DNA of 7,528 bases from Bacteriovoracaceae bacterium UBA6144 (lineage in GTDB: Bacteria; Bdellovibrionota; Bacteriovoracia; Bacteriovoracales; Bacteriovoracaceae), in the NCBI GenBank assembly GCA_002435705.1, contig DIVA01000054.1:8535-16062 (forward strand), read 5' to 3'. Below the pieces are notes generated by a model. That model was not told the origin of the DNA. It did not search any database and worked only from the letters and a program-made list of their open reading frames with translations. Shown here piece by piece: positions 1 through 6,238 of this stretch (position 1 is the first letter of the stretch; each line of letters opens with the position of its first letter). A program made the position numbers and the translations under genes.

Positions 1-624
1 TCAGCTTTTGCAGCCGCTTCATCAGAGAAAGCAAAGGTAACGATTGTTGAGTTTGGGATTGGATCTGCCATGGCAGCTTTAGTCATGGAATTATTATCTG
101 TGATCGAACCCAAAGCGGTTTTATTTTTAGGTATGTGTGGGGGAACTCACAACTCACTAAAAGTGGGGGATTTCATTCTACCCATTGGATCGATTCGTTC
201 AGAGAGTGTTTCAACGCATTTCATGCCGCCGCAGGTTCCCGCTTTGCCGACTTTTAAAATTCAGAAGTTCGCAAGCCAAGTACTTGTTGAGCATGGCATT
301 GATTACCGAACAGGTGTTGTGCATTCGACGGATCTTCGCTTCTGGGAGTTTGATGAAAACTTCAAAATGAATCTCTACGAAGAAAGAGTGATTGCTGTTG
401 AAATGGAAACAGCTGCACTCTTTGTCACCGCCTTTGCTTCAAAGGTCAGTGTGGGGGCCCTGTTACTTGTAAGTGATATGCCATTACAGCGTGGTGGTAT
501 AAAAACAAAAAAATCTGCAAATAGTGTTTTTAGAAGTTTTACGGATCAGCATATCGAGCTTGGCATTGAGATCATGGCCGATATTGCGGAACGTGGTGAT
601 ACAATCCGACAATACAAATGGTGA
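1..624 (+). CDS. amn: AMP nucleosidase, short form (5' end missing)
   Basis: The reading frame is open from base 1, so the gene begins outside the window; the 207 codons here are its C-terminal part, and the Met at position 70 is internal. AMP nucleosidase hydrolyses AMP to adenine and ribose 5-phosphate in the cytoplasm. The fragment has the nucleoside phosphorylase/nucleosidase fold wording: VEFGIGS, then KAVLFLGMCGG in the phosphate/ribose-binding region, GDFILPIGSIR, and the family-typical stretch PPQVPALPTF. Near the end come VEMETAALF, which binds the ribose, and LLLVSDMPL, whose Asp is the expected catalytic acid. GGIKTKKS and the FTDQHIELGIEI tail also fit AMP nucleosidases rather than MTA/SAH nucleosidases or purine phosphorylases. 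It ends 17 bp before mreB and probably shares its transcript. The family call is from remembered motifs, not a search. Confidence 0.85.
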   Translation, partial: SAFAAASSEKAKVTIVEFGIGSAMAALVMELLSVIEPKAVLFLGMCGGTHNSLKVGDFILPIGSIRSESVSTHFMPPQVPALPTFKIQKFASQVLVEHGIDYRTGVVHSTDLRFWEFDENFKMNLYEERVIAVEMETAALFVTAFASKVSVGALLLVSDMPLQRGGIKTKKSANSVFRSFTDQHIELGIEIMADIAERGDTIRQYKW

Positions 625-641
625 GAAACTAAGGATATAAA

Positions 642-1679
642 ATGTTCAAGAAAGTACTCGACTGGTTTTCAAATGATTTGGCGATCGATCTTGGGACCGC
701 CAACACCCTGGTTTACGCCAAGGACAGAGGAATCATTGTGAACGAGCCTTCTGTGGTAGCTGTTCACCAAGGATTTCGTGGAGAACAAAAGGTTCTTGCC
801 GTAGGTAAAGAAGCTAAAGAAATGCTTGGGAGAACCCCAGGATCAATTAAGGCCATTCGTCCGATGAAAGACGGTGTGATCGCTGACTTCGAAGTGACAC
901 AGGCCATGTTAAAGTATTTCATTCAGAAGTCTCTTAATGGTTCAAAGCTCATTAAGCCTCGAATTATTATCTGTATTCCATTTGGCATCACTCAGGTTGA
1001 AAAGCGTGCGGTTAAAGAATCAGCTGAGCAAGCTGGTGCTCGCGAGGTTTATTTGATTGAAGAACCAATGGCGGCAGCTATCGGTGCAGGTCTTCCGATT
1101 ACTGACCCATCTGGAAATATGATTGTTGATATTGGCGGTGGTACAACTGAAGTGGCAGTGATCTCTCTTGGTGGTATCGTCTACTCTAAATCAGTACGTG
1201 TCGCCGGTGATAAATTTGATGAGGCGATCGTGAGCTACATCAAAAAGAAATACTCTCTGTTAATTGGTGAGCGCACAGCTGAGATGATTAAAATTTCAAT
1301 TGGAAATGCTTATCCATTTGATGATGAAGTCAAAACTTACGAAGTAAAAGGGCGCGATCTTATTGCGGGTGCTCCGAAAACTATTGAAGTCACTTCTGAT
1401 GAAATTCGTGAAGCATTGGCAGATCCCATTAGCGAGGTGATTGAAGCTATCAAGATTTCACTTGAGAAGACACCACCGGAGCTTGCAGCTGATATCGTCG
1501 ACAACGGAATTATTCTGGCTGGTGGCGGCTCGATGCTGGCCAACCTAGATATTCTCATTAAAGAGAAGACAGGTCTTCCTGTGGCGCTGGCTGAAGATCC
1601 TCTTACCTGTGTTGTCAGAGGGTGCGGGATGGCATTAGAGAGCATGAGTCTACTTCGTCAGGTAACAACGCTGACCTAA
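642..1679 (+). CDS. mreB: Rod shape-determining actin homologue MreB
   Basis: A complete 345-residue MreB, the usual length. It polymerises on ATP at the inner face of the cytoplasmic membrane and guides the elongasome that inserts lateral peptidoglycan. Visible actin-fold motifs are the phosphate 1 loop DLGTANT (residues 16-22), the family block LIEEPMAAAIGAGLP (138-152) containing the candidate catalytic Glu, the phosphate 2 loop DIGGGTTEVAV (163-173) and the adenosine motif LAGGGSML (292-299). The N-terminus MFKKVLDWFSND could be the short amphipathic membrane anchor known in Gram-negative MreB. The start is set by AAGGA at 631-635, 6 bases upstream. Where many MreBs read PSGIT this one reads PFGIT (113-117). 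No mreC or mreD follows; a PilZ gene starts 13 bp downstream. Bdellovibrio is known to carry two mreB genes, so a second copy elsewhere is possible. Confidence 0.97.
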   Translation: MFKKVLDWFSNDLAIDLGTANTLVYAKDRGIIVNEPSVVAVHQGFRGEQKVLAVGKEAKEMLGRTPGSIKAIRPMKDGVIADFEVTQAMLKYFIQKSLNGSKLIKPRIIICIPFGITQVEKRAVKESAEQAGAREVYLIEEPMAAAIGAGLPITDPSGNMIVDIGGGTTEVAVISLGGIVYSKSVRVAGDKFDEAIVSYIKKKYSLLIGERTAEMIKISIGNAYPFDDEVKTYEVKGRDLIAGAPKTIEVTSDEIREALADPISEVIEAIKISLEKTPPELAADIVDNGIILAGGGSMLANLDILIKEKTGLPVALAEDPLTCVVRGCGMALESMSLLRQVTTLT

Positions 1680-1692
1680 TTGAAGGATAGAG

Positions 1693-2520
1693 ATGTCACA
1701 GGCCACGAGGACCATATTTACTTCTCTCAGTCGCTCAGAGAAGCAAAGTAAGTTGTGGCAGCTTTCTCAAGCAAATAACGTTTGTACACTTTGGGCAAAG
1801 GGATCGAAGCAAAAGATTCCATTTAAAGTTTATAGCTATAGCCGCGAGGAAGACTCACTTGCAGTCTTTGCTGATGATGCTTCTCTGCAAATTAATCAAG
1901 AAGTCTTGGGTACTTTTGATCTCAAGGGTGTGAGTTTTTTCTTCAAGGCGAAAATAGAAAAAGCCCATGAGGATAAAGTACTTCTTACTTTCATAGGTGA
2001 CTTCTACAAATCGGAGAGAAGAAATAACTTTCGACTCATGGCTTATCCTATCTACAGCATTTACTGCTTGTTTGATTTACCAGCGGGGTATGAAGGGCGT
2101 GGGGTTATCGATTTTAAAAGTAAAATGAGCCAGACTGGTTTATTTAAAAGTTTTCTAAAACTGGTAGATAATGATCCTCAGTCTGAGGATCTTAGAAGAT
2201 TAAAGCTTCGTGTTCAGGATATTTCGGCAACAGGTCTCTCTTTGAGTGTGGGGGAAGATGAGCTGGAATGGATAAAAGCTGGGGAATTATTGAATCCCTT
2301 GCAAATTCAATTCAGTGACTTGAGTCTCGAAGTAAAAAAGGCACGTGTTGTTTATGTTGTCGATTATCTGAGTCATTCCGAGAGAGGAATAAAAAAATAT
2401 AAGGTAGGAATAAAATTTGAGGGAGTCGATGAGATCTTTGATCGAACTCTAAGTCAGAAGATAAACTCCTTACTTAGAGAGATAGATGCTAATTCAGATT
2501 TTGAAGATTTTCTTAAATGA
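1693..2520 (+). CDS. PilZ-domain protein, YcgR-like, candidate c-di-GMP receptor
   Basis: A 275-residue soluble protein without signal peptide or membrane segment. PilZ domains bind cyclic di-GMP through an RxxxR motif and a (D/N)xSxxG motif. Both are present: RNNFR at residues 110-114, preceded by another Arg, and DISATG at 176-181, followed by a beta-rich stretch ending in YKVGIKF (236-242), typical of the last PilZ strand. Residues 1-105 form a beta-rich N-terminal region like the YcgR N-domain that usually precedes PilZ. The spacing between the two binding motifs is about 60 residues, longer than I expect (roughly 25-35), because of a charged insert around 130-168. The start is supported by AAGGAT at 1683-1688. 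It lies 13 bp after mreB and overlaps the lipoprotein gene by 4 bp, so a role in wall growth or shape is a fair inference. Ligand binding is untested; the motifs are intact. Confidence 0.82.
   Translation: MSQATRTIFTSLSRSEKQSKLWQLSQANNVCTLWAKGSKQKIPFKVYSYSREEDSLAVFADDASLQINQEVLGTFDLKGVSFFFKAKIEKAHEDKVLLTFIGDFYKSERRNNFRLMAYPIYSIYCLFDLPAGYEGRGVIDFKSKMSQTGLFKSFLKLVDNDPQSEDLRRLKLRVQDISATGLSLSVGEDELEWIKAGELLNPLQIQFSDLSLEVKKARVVYVVDYLSHSERGIKKYKVGIKFEGVDEIFDRTLSQKINSLLREIDANSDFEDFLK
2173..2191. repeat. Perfect 19-bp palindrome inside the PilZ gene
   Basis: Two 9-base arms, GATCCTCAG and CTGAGGATC, are exact reverse complements around a single central T. In RNA this could fold as an 8-bp stem with a 3-base loop. 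It encodes DPQSEDL (residues 161-167) in the charged insert of the PilZ protein. No T-run follows, so it is not a simple terminator. Whether it has any function is unknown; a chance origin is possible. Confidence 0.5.
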
Positions 2521-3275
2521 TGAAACTGCTACTACTGCTGCTTGTCACTTCCTGTGCAACGGTAAAGCCTAAGCTTAATAAAGTCCGCTCTAATAATGGC
2601 CAGATATTCTCTTACCGAGATGTGAGTGGTGAGTTTGAAATTGCCCGAGAGATAAAAGTAAACAAACAGAAAATAGCGACGAGAACTCGAATTTTTTCAC
2701 CAAACAATGAAGGCGAGAGGCTTCTGGAAAAGACTTTTGCTATCTCAAATGTTGGTTCCGTTAAAACAAGTGGCGGCAGAGCGATTGCGATTAGGCCCGA
2801 ATTATCACAGCATACAGTCTGGCTTGAAGGGAAGCAGTATTTTAGTCAACTGAAGCTTATCCCAAGTAGAAAAGTGCTAGAAGTTATTATGCAAAGCCCT
2901 GAAGAAAAGTGGCAGGGGAAGAAAGAGTATAAAGTTCCCAAGGGGCAAATATTTTGTTTTTACTCTCAATTGCCTGAATGTTTAGTGGCAAGCGGATTAC
3001 TTGAAAAAGCTAAGAAGCGGGGAAGCCGCGCGCGCTTCATTCTGATTTGGGACTCTTTTCCCTATCACCAAGAACACTTTTCAGGACTAAAGGCTTCACC
3101 TTTTAGTACTGCTAGTCTTGGTCAAGAATCAGCGACAAGTTATTTAATTGAATTTAATGGTCAATCAATTTCGATTCATTTCTCAAAAGATGCGATCTTC
3201 GCTAGACTGTTATGGACTTCACAGGGCATTAGCATTTTGCCCCCAGCTGAAATGCAAGACACACAGGATATGTAA
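2517..3275 (+). CDS. Predicted outer-membrane lipoprotein of unknown function
   Basis: I do not recognise this 252-residue protein. It begins MMKLLLLLLVTSC, a lipoprotein signal with lipobox VTSC (residues 10-13), so Cys13 would be lipidated. Ala at the next position does not signal inner-membrane retention, so the outer membrane is the likely site. The signal is very short (12 residues), but the codon just before the start is an in-frame TAA (2514-2516), so no longer version is possible; a second Met codon at 2520 is the only alternative start. The mature part is beta-rich and basic, with no membrane segment. Two further cysteines, at 147 and 155 in IFCFYSQLPEC, are close enough to form a disulfide. 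The start overlaps the PilZ stop as ATGA and has only a weak ribosome site, which suggests translational coupling. Lying between pilZ and nagZ, it may serve the cell envelope; that is inference. Confidence 0.72.
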   Translation: MMKLLLLLLVTSCATVKPKLNKVRSNNGQIFSYRDVSGEFEIAREIKVNKQKIATRTRIFSPNNEGERLLEKTFAISNVGSVKTSGGRAIAIRPELSQHTVWLEGKQYFSQLKLIPSRKVLEVIMQSPEEKWQGKKEYKVPKGQIFCFYSQLPECLVASGLLEKAKKRGSRARFILIWDSFPYHQEHFSGLKASPFSTASLGQESATSYLIEFNGQSISIHFSKDAIFARLLWTSQGISILPPAEMQDTQDM

Positions 3276-3277
3276 AA

Positions 3278-3284
3278 AGAAGGA
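3278..3284 (+). promoter_or_regulatory. Ribosome binding site that fixes the GTG start of nagZ
   Basis: AGAAGGA lies 6 bases before the GTG at 3291. The upstream gene's TAA (3273-3275) is in the same frame and no ATG lies between it and 3291, while the next in-frame Met is at residue 74, after conserved sequence. GTG at 3291 is therefore the sensible start. Confidence 0.75.
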
Positions 3285-3290
3285 CTGAAA

Positions 3291-4367
3291 GTGGATTACC
3301 CAGGCACTCTGATCATTACGGGAATAAAATCAACATCACTGAGTGATGAAGAAAAAGAATTTATAAAAAATGAAAAAATAGGAGGGGTCATCCTCTTTGC
3401 TCATAATTTTGAAAGTCCTGCGCAGATTGCAGAGCTTGTGAATTCGATTCAATCACTGAGGGATGAGTGGCCTCTCTTCATTGGTGTCGATCACGAGGGT
3501 GGTCGAGTGATGAGATTTCGTTCAGGCTTTACACAATTCCCGGCGATGTATGATTTGGCTCGACTTGATTCTCCGAAACTCACTTTTGAAGTTCATTCAC
3601 ATATGGGACGTGAATTAGCGGCGTGCGGAGTCAATTTAAGTTTTTCTCCTGTCTGCGACATCTGGACAAATAAAGATAATAAAGTGATCGGCGATAGATC
3701 TTTTGGTCACGACGTAGAAACGGTAGAGAAGCACGTGAGTGCTGCGATTAGAGGCTTGCAGAATCAGAATGTTCTTTCCTGTGCCAAGCATTTTCCTGGT
3801 CATGGTAATACCATCAAAGATTCTCATTTTGATCTTCCAATTATCAAGGAATCAATCGAAGAACTTCGCCAGAGAGAGATTCAGCCATTCGTTAAAGCTT
3901 CAAAAAGTAGAACGGAATTTATGATGATGGCGCATCTGATGATTGATGCGATTGATGATAAGCTTATTACAACAGTCTCACCCAAGGCCTATCAATTTCT
4001 AAGAGATGAAACCAAGTTTACAAAAATAATCTGTACTGACGATATGGAAATGAAAGCGATCGCTGATCGTTATTCAATTGAAGAGGCTGCATTTTTAGCT
4101 ATCGATGCCGGTGCAGATATTCTTCTCTACCGTTTTCCTGAGGATGCAATGAGGGCAACAGCTTCGCTCAGAGAAGCCCTCAAGACTAAAAGACTCAAGA
4201 AAGAGAAGTATCTTCAGAAAATTAACCGAGTTGAAGAATGCAAAAGAGAACATTTCAAAGAGTATAAACCAATCTATGTTCCTAAAATTACGTCTGCCTT
4301 TAACAATCCCGAAGCCAAAAAAATCATAGACCTTGTGAATGATAAAAAAAGCAAAGTAGTTGGTTAA
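3291..4367 (+). CDS. nagZ: Beta-N-acetylhexosaminidase NagZ (GH3), peptidoglycan recycling
   Basis: A 358-residue glycoside hydrolase family 3 enzyme starting at GTG. NagZ removes N-acetylglucosamine from GlcNAc-anhydroMurNAc-peptides (or GlcNAc-MurNAc) in the cytoplasm. No signal peptide is visible, which agrees. The motifs run in family order along a TIM barrel: GVILFAHN (32-39), GVDHEGGRVMRF (65-76), NLSFSPVCD (115-123), IGDRSFG (133-139), KHFPGHGNT (166-174) with the D177-S-H179 dyad that supplies the general acid/base, AHLM (214-217), and the nucleophile Asp250 in CTDDMEM. The catalytic set is complete. After the barrel a Lys-rich tail of about 40 residues (319-358) has no motif I recognise. 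It closes the mreB-linked operon, 15 bp after the lipoprotein gene. In many bacteria NagZ products tune beta-lactamase induction, but no regulator is visible here. Confidence 0.93.
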   Translation: MDYPGTLIITGIKSTSLSDEEKEFIKNEKIGGVILFAHNFESPAQIAELVNSIQSLRDEWPLFIGVDHEGGRVMRFRSGFTQFPAMYDLARLDSPKLTFEVHSHMGRELAACGVNLSFSPVCDIWTNKDNKVIGDRSFGHDVETVEKHVSAAIRGLQNQNVLSCAKHFPGHGNTIKDSHFDLPIIKESIEELRQREIQPFVKASKSRTEFMMMAHLMIDAIDDKLITTVSPKAYQFLRDETKFTKIICTDDMEMKAIADRYSIEEAAFLAIDAGADILLYRFPEDAMRATASLREALKTKRLKKEKYLQKINRVEECKREHFKEYKPIYVPKITSAFNNPEAKKIIDLVNDKKSKVVG

Positions 4368-4388
4368 TTAGCCGAGCGGAGTTTTTTT
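4360..4388 (+). terminator. Weak intrinsic terminator-like hairpin after nagZ
   Basis: Bases 4360-4365 can pair with 4370-4375 around an AATT loop (two G-C, two A-T and two G-T pairs), and seven T residues follow at 4382-4388. The hairpin overlaps the nagZ stop codon. The stem is weak and separated from the T-run by 6 bases, so this may be only partial termination or chance. It falls at the boundary between the two gene blocks, which favours a real role. Confidence 0.3.
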
Positions 4389-4444
4389 CCTATCACATGC
4401 AATTTCGGTCTCTTGCGCCTATCTCTGTTAATCTAGAAGAGTAT

Positions 4445-4449
4445 AGGAG
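4445..4449 (+). promoter_or_regulatory. Ribosome binding site for the TadC-like gene
   Basis: AGGAG lies 11 bases before the ATG at 4461 and 17 before a second in-frame ATG at 4467. The shorter distance favours 4461, although it is a little long. Either start keeps the signal peptide. Confidence 0.5.
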
Positions 4450-4460
4450 TAATCCAACAT

Positions 4461-5891
4461 ATGGAAATGAGGCTACGAGCAATCTTAATTTTATTGATGA
4501 TCTGCTCAGGTCAAATTGCATATGCGCAAAAATGCGCAGATCAATTTGGCAACATTGATGAAACTTGTATCAAGGCAAGCGCAGCAAAGCTGTCTGAAAA
4601 AGTTATACCACTCACAAAAGAAATTGTGGATAACGTTTATTTTTATCAAACCAGCCAAGGAAATTTTGGAAAGCTCCAAGTGGTTTCTGTGGTTAATGAA
4701 AAAGATAGTTCTTCAGCTGATAAGAAGAGAGGAATTTTTCAGTGTGTTCTTTATTACAATGCGACAACTTACTTTAAGGGTCAGGCCTATCAGCCCAATT
4801 CCATTCTCAGTATTAAATCAGAATTTAATACATGGACTCAAGATCACGTTAGTTTAGATCGAGTGGGGGCTCTGGATCTACGTCTCGAAAGAGATGGGGA
4901 TAAATGTGTCATTAAACCCCTCGCTTCTAAAATGATGATGTATAAAAAAATATCCAGCAACTCTTATCTTTTTGGTCGCGCGGGTTCGCAAATTCTTTTT
5001 TATTCATCACTCATCTTGATTGGTATTGCCGTTTTCTTGGTGGCACGCGCCACGCTAGAAGAAGAGAATAAATTTAAAGCAGCTGAAGCACTTGAAGATG
5101 CCGATAATGAAAAGAAGCAGCAAACAACTGATTTTGTCTTAAAGTACTCGAGACCATTTTTTAAAAGATATTTTACGCCGATTGTGCAATCAATGAAAGG
5201 CCGTCAAAAGCTCAAGACAAAGTATAAGAGAAAACTTGCCAATGCTGGATTAACCAAAGAGCTTACTCCGGAAGATTTTTTTGCCTTCAAACTATTTTTG
5301 ATTATGGGTTTTCCAATCATCTTCATTACCCTCAGAGTTCTTCTTGAGGAGACCTGGAGCCTTGGATTAATACCGATACTTGCCGTGGTAGGATTTTTTT
5401 ATCCCGACATTTGGGTCAATGGAAGAATAGAGAGAAGACGTGATGAAATGATAAGAGGCATGCCTTTTATTGTAGATATGCTTGCCCTATCCGTTGAGGC
5501 TGGTCTTGATTTCATGGCCGCTATTCAGAAAGTTATTGAGAAAGCCCCGCCTTCACCATTGGTCGAAGAATTTGAAACACTTATCAGGGAAACACGAATA
5601 GGTTCGAGCCGTGCCGAAGGTTTAAGGCAGCTTGCTTGGCGGGTAAACGTACTAACGGTAAATTCATTTTGTGCGACTCTTATCGCTGCCGACTCAGTTG
5701 GGGCGTCGATCGCTCCGATTTTAAAGCAGTTGTCTAACGAGATGCGAGGCAAACGATCGTCAGAGGCTGAAAAGAAGGGTGCGACTGCTTCTACGAAAAT
5801 TCTCTTCCCCATGATTCTGTTTATCATGCCAGCCGTTTTTATTGCTATTGCTGGGCCCATGATACTGAAGTTTATTGGAGGAAATTCATGA
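4461..5891 (+). CDS. T2SSF/TadC-type secretion platform protein with exported N-terminal domain
   Basis: A 476-residue inner-membrane protein. Residues 1-22 are a signal peptide ending AYA before Gln23. Residues 23-172 form an exported domain with four cysteines (25, 36, 95, 149) and no known motif. A membrane segment follows (about 176-196), then a charged cytoplasmic stretch rich in Glu and Lys (199-270), a hydrophobic pair (about 273-293 and 302-316), and the type II secretion F domain (about 330-470). Its TadC-like wording includes RGMPFIVDMLALSVEAGLDFMAAI, given here only by its position 332-355, with a final membrane helix at 448-470. TadB/TadC platform proteins work with a TadA ATPase to assemble Flp pili. 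Usual TadC proteins are about 300-330 residues, so the N-terminal 170 are extra. TadB normally sits just upstream, but nagZ does here. The gene overlaps the DUF192 gene by 4 bp. TadC is favoured over TadB, not proven. Confidence 0.82.
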   Translation: MEMRLRAILILLMICSGQIAYAQKCADQFGNIDETCIKASAAKLSEKVIPLTKEIVDNVYFYQTSQGNFGKLQVVSVVNEKDSSSADKKRGIFQCVLYYNATTYFKGQAYQPNSILSIKSEFNTWTQDHVSLDRVGALDLRLERDGDKCVIKPLASKMMMYKKISSNSYLFGRAGSQILFYSSLILIGIAVFLVARATLEEENKFKAAEALEDADNEKKQQTTDFVLKYSRPFFKRYFTPIVQSMKGRQKLKTKYKRKLANAGLTKELTPEDFFAFKLFLIMGFPIIFITLRVLLEETWSLGLIPILAVVGFFYPDIWVNGRIERRRDEMIRGMPFIVDMLALSVEAGLDFMAAIQKVIEKAPPSPLVEEFETLIRETRIGSSRAEGLRQLAWRVNVLTVNSFCATLIAADSVGASIAPILKQLSNEMRGKRSSEAEKKGATASTKILFPMILFIMPAVFIAIAGPMILKFIGGNS

Positions 5892-6238
5892 CCAAGATAA
5901 CTGTAAGATTCCGAGAAACGAATCATCAGATATCAGATGTTGCCATTGCCGATGACCTCGTCAGTAGAGTCATAGGATTAATGTTTAAAAAGACCCTGAA
6001 CGGAATGAGTGGGTTACTCATTAAACCTTGTAACTCAATTCATACTTTTTTTATGTTTTTTGATCTTGATGTCCTGTTCTTAAATTCCTCCGGTGAAATT
6101 GTCAAAATCATACGGGGCATGAAGCCCTGGAGGATGTCGTGGATCTACTTTCGGGCAACTCAGGTTCTCGAATTGAAGGCAGGAAGTCTGCCAAAAGAAG
6201 TTAAGAGTGGGATGAAAGTCGAGGTTGTGCATGTATAA
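5888..6238 (+). CDS. DUF192 family protein
   Basis: A 116-residue protein of the DUF192 (COG1430) family, whose biochemical role is not established. The family pattern is clear: RVIGLMFKKTL (27-37), SGLLIKPCNSIHTFFM (41-56), the LDVLFLNSSGEIVKI block (60-74), RGMKPWRMS (76-84) and VLELKAGS (93-100). Many DUF192 proteins carry a signal peptide or lipobox; this one starts directly with the beta-rich domain and is therefore predicted cytoplasmic. The start has a strong ribosome site, GGAGG at 5877-5881, 6 bases upstream, and ATGA overlaps the stop of the TadC-like gene. Its own end overlaps the FHA gene by 8 bp. The tight coupling to a secretion platform gene suggests that it serves that machine, possibly in its assembly or regulation; this is inference from position only. 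Confidence 0.85.
   Translation: MTKITVRFRETNHQISDVAIADDLVSRVIGLMFKKTLNGMSGLLIKPCNSIHTFFMFFDLDVLFLNSSGEIVKIIRGMKPWRMSWIYFRATQVLELKAGSLPKEVKSGMKVEVVHV
6221..6224 (+). promoter_or_regulatory. Ribosome binding site for the FHA receptor gene, inside the DUF192 gene
   Basis: GAGG lies 6 bases before the ATG at 6231, within the last codons of the DUF192 gene. It supports this start, which also places the FHA domain right at the N-terminus. Confidence 0.5.

Noticed and set aside
3014..3038. GAAGCG and CGCTTC inverted repeat inside the lipoprotein gene
   Set aside because: A 6-bp stem with a 13-base loop and no T-run; easily chance within coding sequence.
3921..3960. Repeated ATGATG/GATGAT triplets in nagZ
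   Set aside because: They encode conserved residues of the enzyme (MMMAHLMIDAIDD) and reflect Met/Asp/Ile codon choice, not a separate repeat.
4401..4440. Possible promoter before the TadC-like gene (TTGCGC at 4413-4418; TG-T-TAATCT at 4426-4434)
   Set aside because: The spacing between the two elements is only 10 bases and the -10 match is 3 of 6, so it does not reach a level I would annotate.
4516..4857. 113-codon open frame on the plus strand inside the TadC-like gene
   Set aside because: It is out of frame with a gene that has a clear signal peptide and continuous domains, and it has no ribosome site of its own. The plus-strand frames at 185-370 and 3739-3924 were dropped for the same reason.
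5040..5053. GTGGC-ACGC-GCCAC hairpin inside the TadC-like gene
   Set aside because: The arms are only 5 bp long, no T-run follows, and it encodes ordinary residues after the first membrane segment.
5525..5926. 133-codon open frame on the minus strand
   Set aside because: It lies wholly opposite the well-supported T2SSF domain and DUF192 start, and its translation resembles no family I know; the same holds for the minus-strand frames at 1337-1645, 3636-3827, 6160-6354 and 6662-6976.
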